This document shows, piece by piece, positions 11,430-22,801 of a DNA stretch of 64,000 nt (position 1 is the first letter of the stretch; each line of letters begins with the position of its first letter). The translations under genes were made by a program, and so were the position numbers. The stretch is from Urophycis tenuis (lineage: Eukaryota; Chordata; Actinopteri; Gadiformes; Phycidae), in NCBI GenBank assembly GCA_036785325.1, contig JAXIVH010000285.1:62001-126000 (forward strand). The letters are read 5' to 3'. The notes beneath the pieces are model-generated. The model was not told where the DNA came from. It did not search any database and saw nothing but the letters and a program-made list of their open reading frames with translations.

Positions 11430-13289
11430 TCAGTCAATGGGCTCTTCCTGGGCCTCATCCACATCCAACAACATGTCCACTTCCTCAACATCCGACTCTG
11501 ACTCTTCCTCTTCAGTGTCACTTTCCAGCCTTGTTGAGGATGTCTCTGTGTCAGGCTCAAAGAGCCTTAGGTTTGCCCGAATGCCAACCAGTTTTTCAAC
11601 TCTCACATTTGTGAGCCTGTTGCGAACCTTTGTATGTGTGTTCCCAAACAGTGACCAGTTGCGCTCGGAGGCGGATGATGATGGTGGGATTTAGAGGAGG
11701 ATGGAGGCTACAGGTGCAAGGGCCTCAGATCCACAAAGTCCCTTCCACCAGGTGGCTGCAGATATGTGCTGGCATGACTGCCATATTCCATCCCCTTCCC
11801 AAAGGCCTTGCTTTGTTCGATACTTCGCCAAACTGCCTAGAACTTTGCCTTTATCAAGACCCAGGTGGTCAGACATGGCTGTAATGACAGCGTAGGCACT
11901 GTTAATTTCTTCCCCAGAAAGTATGCCCCTGTCATATTTTTGGTCCAGCATGTATGCTGCTGCATGCACCGGCTTCATGCAGAACTCCCGTCGCTTTTCC
12001 AATGTCTTGACCACAGCTGTTTCCTCTGCTTTCAGTAGTAGGGAAGTGGGCAGGACCGTCTGGATTTCTTCTTTGAGTTCTGCAAAAAGACAATGGACAT
12101 CCGATAAGATGGCACCATCCCCCTCTATCTTCGCTATTGCTGCTGCAATAGGTTTGAGTATTGTCAGACTGCTAGATACTCTTTCCCAGAACACATCATC
12201 TAACATTATCTTCTTTATGTCACTTTCAATCCCTGCAGTCTGGGATATGGCCATCTCTTGCAGAGACTCCTTTCCCTCCACAAGGCTGTCATACTGTACA
12301 TGATGACAACGCCACCCCATCGTGTGATGCTTGGGAGCTTCAGTGTAGTATTCTTGTTCTTTTCCTTTTGCTTTGACATATACATAGCGGAAGCTACTTG
12401 TTTCCCCTTCACATATTTAACAACTTGTTTCGCTCTCTTGTTCAGGGTGTCCATTGTTTTCAGTGCCATTATATCTTTTAGCAGAAGATTTAGTGTATGG
12501 GCAGCACAGCCAATAGTTGTTATTTGAGGGAAGGTCTCCTCCACATGTGCCCAGGCAACCTTCATATTGGCTGCATTGTCAGTGACCAGTGCAAAAACCT
12601 TATCTGGTCCAAGGTCATTGATGATCACTTTCAGCTCATCAGCAATGTATTGGCCTGTGTGTCTGTTTTCCTTTGTGTCTACACTCTTGTAGAAAACAGG
12701 TTTAGGAGTGGTGATGATGTAGTTAATAATTCCTTGGCCCCGGATATTTGACCATCCATCAGAGATGACTGAAATACAGTCAGCTTTGTCAATGGTCTGC
12801 TTGACCTTTGTTTGAACTCTGCTGAACTCTTCATCCAGCAAATGAGTAGACAGTGCATGTCTGGTTGGGGGGGTGTATGCTGGTCGGAGAACATTCAAAA
12901 ACCTCTTCCAGTACACATTGGATGGCAGCATCAGGGGTGAGCCAGAAGCATAGACTGCACGAGCGAAACACTCTGCATCAATCTGCATTTCTCTGGCTGG
13001 GTTCATCCATAAAATCAAAGAATCCTCTGATGCGAGAGGGACCAGGAGCTGATGAGAGGGTATCTGACTCTGATACAGCTGAAACAGATTCATTTTCCCC
13101 TAGAGTGGAACTCCTGTCTGCTGCATGGTGTGGGCCTTGATGATTTTTTAGGCACTTTGCAATATGCTGCTGCATTTTTGTGGCATTCTTCACATATGTC
13201 TTATCACAATATTTACACATGTATACAGACTTCCCTTGAACATTAGCTGGTGTGAAATGTCTCCACACATTGGATAGCGCACGTGGCAT
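11430..13289 (-). pseudogene. hAT transposase with BED zinc finger, three lesions
   Basis: The start is ATG at 13289, followed by a BED finger (VWRHFTPAN, CKYC, HIAKCL). Then come the RNase H-like region with ISVISDGWSN and FALVTDNAANMKVAW, GCAAHTLNLLLKD, and SITRWGG. The C-terminal dimerisation block is PPSSSASERNWSLFG, with an acidic tail ending at TGA 11430-11432. Lesions: a frameshift near 13005; a 5-bp insertion at 12292-12298 that leaves TACTGTA; and a TAA at 11691-11693 just before the dimerisation block. Otherwise the order and length (about 620 codons) fit ZBED-like hAT transposases. Confidence 0.88.
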
Positions 13290-13478
13290 TTTTCTGTAAA
13301 GTAAGACAAGAGCTTGTAAGAATACTAATGCAATGGCATGGACAGATATATAAATAGTAAGGCTAGCTAACCACCTGGAATGATCTTTAAAACATCTTTC
13401 AGGAGGCAGAGAGAAACAGCATCACATTTGAGGTAGCTAGCATTTTTATAAGAGTGCCTCAGAGATGCACTCTTATGC

Positions 13479-13558
13479 TAGCTATGGCTTATTTAGCATT
13501 TAACTTATCAGCTATGCTAGCTACCTATGACTCATTTAGCATTTAACTTATCAGCTAG
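13479..13558. repeat. Tandem duplication of about 42 bp
   Basis: CATTTAGCATTTAACTTATC-type units separated by AGCTATGCTAGCTACC occur twice in tandem within the 5' region of the composite hAT. Confidence 0.6.
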
Positions 13559-13571
13559 CTATCTACTAGAT

Positions 13572-13653
13572 CAGGGGTGCTCACACTTTTTCAGCTCGCG
13601 AGCTACTTTTAAAATAACCAAGTCACAAAGATCTACCCACTACAAAAAAAACA

Positions 13654-13719
<66 letters not shown>

Positions 13720-14564
13720 TGTTTTTTGTTTGTATTGAATGAAACTTGACTGACGTCAGACTTCACGGCAGTGCTTGCGGCCGTCTTGTGTAACTTATGG
13801 ATGCTGCAGCTAAAACTGAGTGACAATGAGTCAGGCCGCTCGCTATCTCGTTGCAGCAATTTTAAACAGTGAGGACATGATAAACACACTGGCGAATGCG
13901 TGCTAAAATCCTCCCAATACCCTGCCTCTTCTTCTGACGAAGAAATTCGCTCCCCTTTTAACCGTGGCAGACCAACTACAACGGGCCAGGCAGCTGCTTA
14001 TCGGGCCAACCTTAACATAACCCTCCACCTCACAGGAGTGCCCCACAACAGCCCCTATGTACAATGTCCGCCCCGTGCACAAGAATGGTTAGCTTGATAT
14101 AGTTTTCTGGTGATTTAACGAAGGTAAAACACAGTGAATGGCCGTGCGTAACGGCACTGCGCTCTGACGCGGCACTTCTCCGGGACTGGAGAAGCTGCTG
14201 CGGCTACACGGATTTCGTGGACTGAAGGAGAAGCTTTTGTTTAGATACAATATGAATCACCCACATTCATAGACCAATGCAGGCTAAATATTTAGTTTAG
14301 TATTGAACGTATTTGATGATCGGCAACACAACACAATCGGTGCGTTGATGCGTAATGCGTTGATCACTGTCTATTGCGCATGTGCGGTTCACTGTGATTG
14401 CCTCCCGACAGGCTTACCTGTATGTCAATCAAGCGATGGGATGGATTCTAGCCTATAGAAAAAAATAAATAGTTTATTATTTTATTTTTTTTATGTCATG
14501 CGATCGACCAGTAGTAGCTTGGCGATCGACTGGTCGATCGCGATCGACGTAATGAGCACCCCTG
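13572..14564. mobile_element. Non-autonomous hAT MITE nested in the composite hAT
   Basis: Ends are CAGGGGTGCTCA at 13572 and TGAGCACCCCTG ending at 14564, flanked by the 8-bp duplication TACTAGAT (13564-13571 and 14565-14572). The subterminal GATCGA-rich sequence is as in known fish hAT MITEs. It has no coding capacity. A (TA)n tract at 13654-13718 lies within the palindrome ACATGATATA...TATATCATGT. Confidence 0.92.
13654..13718. repeat. (TA)n microsatellite
   Basis: About 32 TA units, flanked on both sides by an inverted ACATGA/TCATGT, so the whole tract can form a cruciform. Confidence 0.95.
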
Positions 14565-15019
14565 TACTAGATGAAGACATTTGTGTGTGATATTTGCAAT
14601 TTAAACATTTAATAAATATATTTCCCCATAATATCATCAAAACTTACTTAACTTTGTGTAGTCCACAGGCGCAAATGTGTGCCTTCAATAGTCTTGTGCT
14701 TTGGTCTCAAAAGTGTGGTCCAGTCTTCTGGCAATCATCTGTACATGTGATGGAGGTGTGCACAGCATAGACATATATACATAGACGCCGCATTGACTGC
14801 TGCGGCCCACTAGAGGGGCGTGCCTACAGGGCGGCCATCTTGGAACAGGGCCACTCGCTCCTACAGTGCATTACATCCATGGAGGAATGGTGTTTCTACA
14901 CAATAAAAATGATCATAAATCGCCCAGTTGTCAAGATATTTTCATAAGGTTTGTTTGTCAAACATCAGACATGACAGACAGACATAGATAAAACCAAGAA
15001 AACGTTCAGGTGTGTTCAG

Positions 15020-15206
15020 GTCTTTATTTAAAGCATATAATATAATATAATAATATTAATATTAATAATAATAATAATTATGATTATATTGTTATTGTTA
15101 TTACTATTCTATCATTGTCATTATATTATATGATCTTTATTATTACCAGTATTATTATTATTATTATTGTACTTATATTATATTATAATTATTATTATTA
15201 TTATAT
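15020..15206. repeat. ATT/AAT-rich low-complexity tract
   Basis: Runs of TAATA, TTA and ATT repeats fill the place where C-terminal P-transposase exons would be expected. Confidence 0.85.
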
Positions 15207-15208
15207 AT

Positions 15209-15593
15209 TAGGGATGTCCGATATTGACTTTTTGCCGATATCCGATAGCCGATATTGTCCAAATTCTTCATTTCCAATACCGATATCAACCGATATGGTA
15301 TACCGATATATACAGGCGTTTTTATTTTCGCCCAGACTAATTTTAGGTCCCATATCTCCTGTTGTGGAATTAACACATCATCTACTTTTATTGTGATGCC
15401 TCACTAGATTGCATTTCACTAATTAACACTGTCTATAAAAAATAAGGACACTATTTCAACTTATGGAAAAGTGCCATATTTATGCACAAGCACATTATCG
15501 GTGGTAAAACCGATAACGATATGAACCGATATTACAAAAATAGGCTAATATCGGCCGATATTATCGGTTGGCCGATATTATCGGACATCCCTA
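15209..15593. mobile_element. hAT-type MITE in a P-transposase exon
   Basis: Ends are TAGGGATGTCCGATA at 15209 and TATCGGACATCCCTA ending at 15593, with many internal CCGATA/TATCGG motifs. The 8-bp duplication TTATATAT is at 15201-15208 and 15594-15601. It lies directly behind the codons for HFDNQKM of the P-transposase exon, so it interrupts that exon. Confidence 0.92.
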
Positions 15594-15601
15594 TTATATA
15601 T

Positions 15602-18336
15602 ACATCTTCTGGTTGTCGAAGTGGACATGCTTGTGTGTGATCTTGTTTGCAGCATGCAGTCCGTCCTTCGTCTGAACATCGTTGAGACAAACGATGTATT
15701 TCCAGTTGATGGGGCCAGTGGTGTTCATTATTGGGCTGTATGCCTTCAAAATCAGAATCAGAATTAGAATCCTTTTCAGTCACAGCTCACACAAGTACAG
15801 ACAGGAAAATGTAATGCATCACATGCAGTCATAACTATGTAAATAAAACACACAACAATAAAATAATAAAAAAACAAATAAGCCTAGAACAACAATCAGC
15901 ATTTACCTGTAACATGTTGCGTGCAAGCTTCAGCATGTGGCAGGCATCCATCATGACGAACACTCTCACCGGTCACTGGATGTGCAAAAGAGGTCTTCAG
16001 GGGTTCACGAGGGTTTGCCTTGAGGTCACAGCCGAGTTTGTTGCACATGCTGATGTTAGATGCATGTCCATCCATTGTCATGCACACCACTCTGAGACCA
16101 CGAGCATGAAGTTCCTCCAATGCATGGACAACTAAGACCTTCAGTGTTTCTGGTGAGAGAGCACTGGTCAGATAGTAACCAACTGGAGCTTTCCAGTGCC
16201 CTTGTATGCCTACCACCATAAACACTAGAGCCTCAGAGGCAACATCGGTCTCATTTAATCCATCTCCCATATCCACAAACCCTGACATTGTTTGAGTTTG
16301 GAGATTGTACTGCACATGTTTTTTTATGGCCATGGCATCCAAAATCAGTGTCACCAATCCATATTTTGTCTGGTCTTCCTTGCATCTTCTTCCCAGCATG
16401 TCCAGCATCATCTTATTGAGGCCAGGCTTCGCATCCACTGAAGCCAGCCACCTTTAAAAAATAAAATGTAGTAATTTGACCACCTAAACCCCTTCAGAAA
16501 AAGACAAAATAAACAGAAAATAGCATATCTGAAAGCTCAAAATGTATCAGAACGCAGTGTGTGATGTGATATGAGCTTTTAAATTGGTAATTTTCTTTGT
16601 CACAAAACATAGTCTGTAGGACTAAATTGGTTAATGTATGTGATGGCCACACCTGCAGCCACACAACAAACTTGAATGTCGGTAACCCTCTGCACTTACA
16701 TGTTATCCTTATTTAATTACACTTTTACATTTTTTGAACACATTATGAATAAATACCACACACTAGTCCAGCTCGGTCCCTCACAATGTATTTAACAATC
16801 AGGCAACATGGAGAATACCGTTGCAATGTATGGGGATGCAGGAGAGGAAGATGTTGAGACTCTCTCAGGAAACTATATGCCTTCGGATCATGAAGATGTA
16901 GCATGAGGGCAAACTCCCTCTGCTCCCTGGTGTACTCATGCCCGTTCTTTGCCAAGAGGTCTACCCGAAGATCTGAAATTCAGTAAGCATTAACTTATTA
17001 GTAAGACCCTTTTAAATAAGAAGAGAGAGAGTTTAACACAGACTATAAGCATTTATACCTATATAAAATATTCAAATTAGTATTTCCATTTTACCTGAGT
17101 AGCAATCAAGCCTGTCTTTCAGCTCTTCATTTATGAGGTTTTTCTCCCTCAGATCCTCGAGAAGAGTGTGCACATTTTTCTTTGCCCTTTGCTCCCGGAG
17201 CATGCTGTTTCTTTTCTCGCGCTCCAGACTCTCCACTCTAGCCAGAGCTTCACTAAGTCTGGCCTTTAGAACGGTGGGAGAAGCAGGCAAAGCATAATTG
17301 TGGTCCTGGTGGAAAGAAGGATGAAAATATATAGTGATGTTTATAACTCATCACTCACTGATATAGCTGGTCCACCTTTTCAATTCATCCCTCAGTCCCA
17401 CTGTTTGCACCCTGGATATGAGCGTCTTAGTGACAGGGACATAACACACTACAGTATGTTTTAATGTGGACTCATGTATTTCAGTGTGTCTGAAATAAGT
17501 GGCAGAGAGCAAATGCGATACAGGTTTTAATATGACCAGGGCCTTGATGCTCTCATGTGTTTGAAAAATGTTACATGCAAATACTCACAACATTAGAATG
17601 AGGTTCAGCTTCAGGTAAATGCTGAGGCAAGTCCACTGGAAGGCTTTCTTCTGCTTTCCTTGAAGCTTTTGTTGTCCTCAATGGTACTTGCTAAAATGTA
17701 AGAAACATAATACAACATTTTTTTTAAATGTGGCATTATGACATATGAATCATAGAAATTAATGATTTCTTTAGCCAAATGGCACACATACCTTTTGCAA
17801 ATGAGATGGGAAGCTAAAGACAGATGGTATGACTCCATGTCTCAGCCGGACAATTTGCCCTGTTTTGTCGAAGTCATCTGTCTTGAAGTGCTCACTGCAG
17901 AGCAGGGACCTCTCGGTTGCCACAAAACCTTCCCGTTTCACTGCCAGTTCCCATTGCCTTTTTAAACTGGTGTCTTTGGGAAACCTTAAAAATGTGAGAA
18001 ACGTAGCGAGAGATAAAGAATTGTCTACAACATAAAATAATTCCATCTAATAGAGCTGATAATAATCAATTTATTAGCTCTATTAGATGCTGTATTCCAA
18101 CTGATCAATCACTGCAGTTTACGTCTGTTTTTTTTGTAACTGGTTCATGGATAGAACCCGGACTCGAAGCTGAGGAGTTCTGTCCATCCTGTCAGGGTTT
18201 ACTTCACTATATAACGACCTGCTCACATTATAGATTATACCTTACTTACATCTTACCTGTGAAAAGTGATCCCACGAGATCTAGTTTGAATACTCCGCTC
18301 ATTAGAGCATCCATACGCTGCACAGAAATCTGGCAT
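15602..18336 (-). pseudogene. P element-like / THAP9-like transposase, 7 exons, truncated
   Basis: Exons, all with GT..AG borders: 18336-18257 and 17984-17792 (THAP finger: MPDFCAAYGCSNER, then FPKD, CSEHF, RLRHGVIPSVF); 17690-17589; 17305-17095 (coiled coil); 16972-16819 (PKAYSFLRESQHLPLLHPHT); 16451-15907 (core); 15743-15602 (GPINWKYIVCLNDVQTKDGLH). The acidic core positions are visible in LILDAMAIKK and CMTMDGHASN, followed by DACHMLKLARN. A one-base insertion near 15968 breaks the frame before DACHMLK. The last exon stops at the MITE, so the GTP-binding insertion region and the final Glu of the catalytic set are absent. The splice phases otherwise agree throughout. Confidence 0.9.
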
Positions 18337-19084
18337 CTTCAATCGTCTGCTGATAACATTAAGTAGAATTTGTATTTGGGTAGTAAAACCAGAATTTTTT
18401 TAAATATCCAAACACCCTGTATCATAGCTACATGTGTGACGTTTTTAACAAACCAATCCGTTTGGAAATCGGTCCAAAATTCGGCGAATAATTCTATTTT
18501 AAGATTAAGTAGTACCTCTTTCATTCATTCAGTAGCATGCACCGCCTCCTCTGCGAGCCCTGTACCAAGATGGCGGCGCTTTAGGCACGCCCCTCCACAG
18601 GCGATGCGGCGTCTATGTATATATGTCTATGACGCACAGTGCCTGTAGGGGGTGTGGTCTCAGTAGCCATGCAGTAAGCAGTGTGCTGTGTGCATGTGAT
18701 TGAGGAATGACATGGATATTCAAGTGTACTTGGATGGCATCTGTTTGCCTTTGTTTATTCCCGTTTATTCCCATAAATTCCCGTTAATTCCCATAAATTC
18801 CCGTTTATTCCCATGAAAATTTTCCAACTTTGAAAATTCCCGGAATTTTGCAACCCTAGCGACAAGGTTCTAAAGTCTTCTTGCAGGCTTTTAAAAAAAT
18901 AACTGTCACTATCCTCAGGAGGAGGCGGAGGGGGGGGGGGGTGGGGAGTAGGGCTGGGGGGAGGAGTAGGGCTGGGGACGGGGACCGGTCTGTTGCTCAC
19001 AGCCTCCAGTGCTGTGAGCAGTCTCTCCTCAAAGTCACCTGTGTGGGGCCTCTTCCTTCTCTGCTGGCTTGCTCTCACTGGTGT

Positions 19085-19300
19085 GTCTGACGCCTGCTTT
19101 GGTGCCTGAAGCTCTGATGCCTGAAGCTCTGGTGCCTGCTCTGATGCCTGAAGCTCTGGTGCCTGCTCTGATGCCTGAAGCTCTGGTGCCTGAAGCTCTG
19201 GTGCCTGCTCTGATGCCTGAAGCTCTGGTGCCTGAAGCTCTGGTGCCTGCTCTGATGCCTGAAGCTCTGGTGCCTGCAGCTCTGGTGTCTGCTCTGGTGT
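19085..19300. repeat. Coding minisatellite in MADF gene 1
   Basis: Tandem GCCTGAAGCTCTG(G/A)T-type units, about 15 bp each and combined in higher-order groups of 42-45 bp, encode repeated ELQAP/ELQAS/EQAP in the MADF frame. All units are multiples of three, so several other frames also stay open; those are shadows. Confidence 0.85.
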
Positions 19301-19994
19301 CTGTCTGTGCCCGGCCATGGCACTGTCCTCTGGCCACTGGCCACTGTCGTCTAGGGCTTCCCCTCCCCCCATATTACTAGACGTTGGCCGGTCCTCCATG
19401 AAGGGATTGAGGAAGCCCATGACTGCACTGTACCGCCATGGCCGGGCATTGCTTGCTCCCGCGCCACTCCTGTGCCTATCTTTATCCTTTTTCCTTTCCT
19501 TCCTGAACATGTCCCTCAAACTCTTCCATTTTTTTTTGCAATCCTCAGCTAGTGAACAGACAACAGAAAAAAACATCAGCAATTTGAATATTCAACATCA
19601 CATCACAGAGCAGCTTCTTTACATGTTACTCATGTTTCTCTCTTGTAAGCTTAATTGCATCACAGTTGCTATACTATACTTTGATTGCTCTTCTGGCTGG
19701 AAATTATAGCTATGCATCCTCTGGTTGTCTTTATCCAAAAGTGTTATCCATCAATCAACCAAGGAAATAGCATGATTAACATTTATCTTTCAGAATTACT
19801 TACGGAACATTAAAAATCCACAGCAATCACTGCACTATATCGATATGTAAAGTTTTAATCATATGCTGCTGTTATGCATTTTGGGAGAGAGTGGGCTATA
19901 TATTGCTGGCAGAACAGAGACAAATTTGAGTATATTGAGTATATATTTATAGTAATGTTATTTATTTTATTTATTCTTAACTGCCATTGTACCC

Positions 19995-20432
19995 CCCACT
20001 CCCATACCCATACAACCCTTACTCATCTGTTGTACCCGTTCTGTTATACTGCACTAGAGCACTACTGCACCACCTGCACACTTACTTATATTATACTACT
20101 ATTAATCGCACTACTTGCACAGTGTACATTGTTTACACTTTTTATTTACATGTTTATTCTACTGTTAGTAACCATTTAATACCTCGTTGATCACTACCTC
20201 CATCTGCACTGTTTATCACTTCATTAACTACCGATAATTACCGTCACTTTAATAACCACTGTCACTTTCATGTTTTTCAATTTTGCACCTTATTCTGCAT
20301 TCCTGCATTTAAACCTGCACCTTTATCGCACATTTGCACTTCTGGTTAGAACGCCAGCTGCATTTCGTTGTCCCTGTACTTGTACTCTGCACAGTGACAA
20401 TAAAGTTTAATCCAATCTAATCTAATCTATCT
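19995..20432 (+). mobile_element. LINE 3' end with (TCTAA)n tail
   Basis: Dense TGCAC/GCACT motifs are followed by GCATTTCGTTGTCCCTGTAC, GACAATAAAGTTTAAT and a tail of ATCTA/TCTAA units. This is the usual 3' untranslated end of a fish CR1/L2-group LINE, truncated at its 5' side. It lies in the intron of MADF gene 1, in the opposite orientation to it. Confidence 0.7.
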
Positions 20433-21444
20433 GTCAAACAGTTTAAACCTAAAATGAACAGCGAAATGACAACGCCGAATAAAAACGTATAATGTAAGTG
20501 CATTGCACTAAAATACTTCTTCTCCTATTAATTAATTTCTGCGCATTTAACTAGGGTGAAATGATCTGCAAACAGATCGTACCATTCACATCAAGCATGG
20601 AAGACTAGCATGCTATGCGCTGCTCATTGCTGTTCCCTCCCAGTTAAAAATAATAAAAACATCACACACTTTATCAACTCACCTGAAACACCAACTATCG
20701 CTGCTATCTTTTCCCATGCCTCATTTTTTTTTAAAAGGTCCCTATATGCAAACAAACTCATGCCGTAAATGATTGGGAAACCAGCAACCGCAATGATTAG
20801 CTTCTCCTCCATTTTCTCGGAACTAATGTCTCGAAAGAATCGAATGTTCTCGGGAATCAGCCCGCGCGAAGGACGTCTATTCCAATTGGTTACTGGTCGT
20901 TTGCCGCTGAACAGCGTCATAGCTCATTACCATAAAGTTAACTCAATTTCAACTTTCTGCTTGACGCTCAAGTCGCTCAAGACGCCCAAAACGCGACGCC
21001 GACGGATTTGCCGCTTCTTGCAGCTGAGAGAAGCCGGCTTCCATTGAAAGTGAATGACTTCCGGAATCTTTGGAAGCTCAAGTCGCTGGCGGTGTGTACG
21101 TACAGTTATAGGCTATAAGCAAGGATAGCAGTCAGGTAGGATAGTTTGAAAATTACTGGAAATTAATCGGTGTCGAATAGCCTACGCGGCTAGAGAGGCT
21201 GCCAAGAACAATTGTGGTTGTAGGCTAGGCTATTTTAAATTCTGTTCAATTAGCTTATAGTCTCATATCTTAACTTTAGCTTTATGAAACAGCAGTCAAG
21301 CCATAGTCTATGCTAGTGGCTCAGCCACATCCCCCTTTCAGTAGACTCGCCCTTCACAGCTCTAAGTAAAAAAAATGGGTCTGAGATTATTGTTGTCAAC
21401 ATAGCCTTTGAGGAGGCTTTAGTTAGACATGTCCATTTGTTTAA

Positions 21445-22343
21445 AGTGATGGTTCGGAGTAAAATTCACCCTGAGGTAATTTCCACCAATAATCCAGCCA
21501 AATACCCCCTCAGATGCATTTTTAGCGACGGTCAATATTTATCAAGTTTAGGGGTAAAAACCGAATGGCTTAGTATTGGAATGCCCGGTACACTGTGTAT
21601 ATCTCGTAAATTACCCCACTAATAATGCATGGATTGTTACCCAACTTCTGTAGTAGTACATATATGGTCTGTACTCACAAAACGATGCATTTTAAAGTTT
21701 GTAAGTATACCAGGAGTTTATTTAAAAGAGCACTTTTCTGATAGCTTCAACTAGCTGTTGCTAAGGCTACCGCTGCATCGACGTCTCTTCCGTCTTTCTG
21801 GATAAGTTCGTAAAAGTCCTCTTCAAAACTCACAAGTGTAAGGAAAAAGTTAGTGAATTCAACACTCCATCTAATTTCAAGTATTCAATTATTCCAGTTG
21901 TCAATACATTTCGATCGAGTGTTGAATTCACTAACCTTTTCCTTACACATGTGAGTTTTGAAGAGGACTTTTACAAACTTATCCGGAAAAACGGAAGAGA
22001 CGTCGACGCAGCGGTAGCCTTAGCAACAGCTAGTTGAAGCTATCAGAAAAGTGCTCTTTTAAATAAACTCCTGTTGTACTTACAAACTTTAAAATGCCTC
22101 GTTTTGTGAGTACAGACCATATACAGTATGTACTACTACAGAAGTTGGGTAACAATCCATGCATTATAGTGGGGTAATTTACGAGATATACACAGTGTAC
22201 CGGGCACTCCAATACTAAGCCATTCGGCTTATACCCCTAAACTTGATAAATATTGACCGTCGCTAAAAAAGCATCTGAGGGGGTATTTGGCTGGATTATT
22301 GGTGAAAATTACCTCAGGGTGAATTTTACTCCGAACCATCACT
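21445..22343. mobile_element. Palindromic TTAA-flanked element (Kolobok-like)
   Basis: The element begins AGTGATGGTTCGGAGTAAAA and ends with its inverse. Perfect TTAA lies on both sides (21441-21444, 22344-22347). The two halves, 21445-21867 and 21918-22343, are inverted copies of each other with only scattered differences, around a 50-bp spacer. TTAA duplication and the AGTGATGG end suggest the Kolobok superfamily. There is no coding sequence. Confidence 0.85.
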
Positions 22344-22534
22344 TTAAGGTAGTCTACGTTAGCCTGTCACTCTGGCAGCCCACAGTACTTTGTTGCTCGC
22401 TACATTGTTGCCAAAGCTCGCGACATTGTTGCTGACGATTACCTCAGAGTAACAATGTAGCCGAATATGCAGTTAATATAGGCTACCACAAAAAAAAGGT
22501 GTCGCTGTCACAACTGAAGCATTTTGGAGGATTA

Positions 22535-22801
22535 GGGCCTGTGTCCACCAATCGCGTTTTTTGCGCCGACGGCGACAATTTTCAATACAAAGTCTATGTA
22601 GTTCAGCGTTCACAGCGCTGAGCGCCCTCGGCGGAAAAAAGTTCTCGGCGCTGACCCTTTTTTACCACAGCGCTCAGAGCGCTCAAAGTTGAAATCTGTT
22701 CAACTTTTAGAACAGCGCTGGGCTCGTCAATGTCACTTCTCTCTCGACGACCAATCAAAATTGAAGAGGGGGCGGGACATACGCAGAAACACAACACAAC
22801 A
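22535..22801 (+). promoter_or_regulatory. Upstream region of MADF gene 2, possible Harbinger end
   Basis: It starts GGGCCTGTGTCCACCAATCG after TTA, which resembles a PIF-Harbinger terminus. It then has several CAGCGCT/AGCGCTC repeats (22612-22725) in both orientations before the ATG at 22802. It could be the terminal promoter of a Harbinger-type unit that carried MADF gene 2; no opposite end was found. Confidence 0.4.

Larger units (their letters stand above)
14766..18631 (-). mobile_element. P element-like (THAP9-related) transposon nested in the hAT
   Basis: Long inverted ends CATAGACATATATACATAGA... (14766) and the mirror image ending at 18631 share about 30 bp. The flanks are GTGCACAG and ACGCACAG, a slightly decayed 8-bp duplication as expected for P elements. 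The interior has THAP9-like transposase exons on the minus strand. The 3' third of the transposase is gone, replaced by AT-rich sequence and a MITE. Confidence 0.9.
10882..18858 (-). mobile_element. 8-kb composite hAT element inserted in MADF-BESS gene 1
   Basis: Termini are TAGGGTTGCAAA at 10882 and TTTGCAACCCTA-type sequence ending at 18858. Both subterminal regions are rich in TTCC/GGAA and GGGAATTTATGGGAA motifs. The 8-bp duplication GCGACAAG is at 10874-10881 and 18859-18866. It carries its own BED-type transposase (13289-11430). The length is inflated by a nested 993-bp hAT, a nested 3.9-kb P/THAP element and the MITE inside that, so the original element was about 3.1 kb. Confidence 0.93.
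18859..20812 (-). pseudogene. MADF-BESS domain gene 1, 5' two exons (last exon split by the hAT)
   Basis: Exon 1 (20812-20683) starts MEEKLIIAVAGFPIIYGMSL and ends at a GTGAGT donor. Exon 2 (19548-18859) continues in phase with AEDCKKKWKSLRDMFRKERK. Together they make a MADF domain, a Myb-related DNA-binding fold. Next come a Gln/Glu/Pro repeat linker (ELQAPELQASEQAP units, 19300-19085), a proline tract (18995-18920) and the start of a BESS domain (DSYFFKSLQEDFRTLS). The frame then meets the hAT at 18858; the remaining 40 codons lie at 10881-10761. MADF-BESS proteins are DNA-binding regulators. In fish many derive from or travel with PIF-Harbinger elements, and the GC-rich sequence upstream (20940-21100) is compatible with that. 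No internal lesion was seen apart from the insertion. Confidence 0.85.

Noticed and set aside
9357..18858. The GATTA-rich element at 9357 and the large hAT as one element
   Set aside because: Each has its own ends and its own 8-bp duplication (ATGCATTC and GCGACAAG).
19035..19380. Extra open frames (about 90-100 codons) in the minisatellite region
   Set aside because: All repeat units are multiples of three, so every frame stays open. Only the ELQAP frame joins the MADF and BESS domains.
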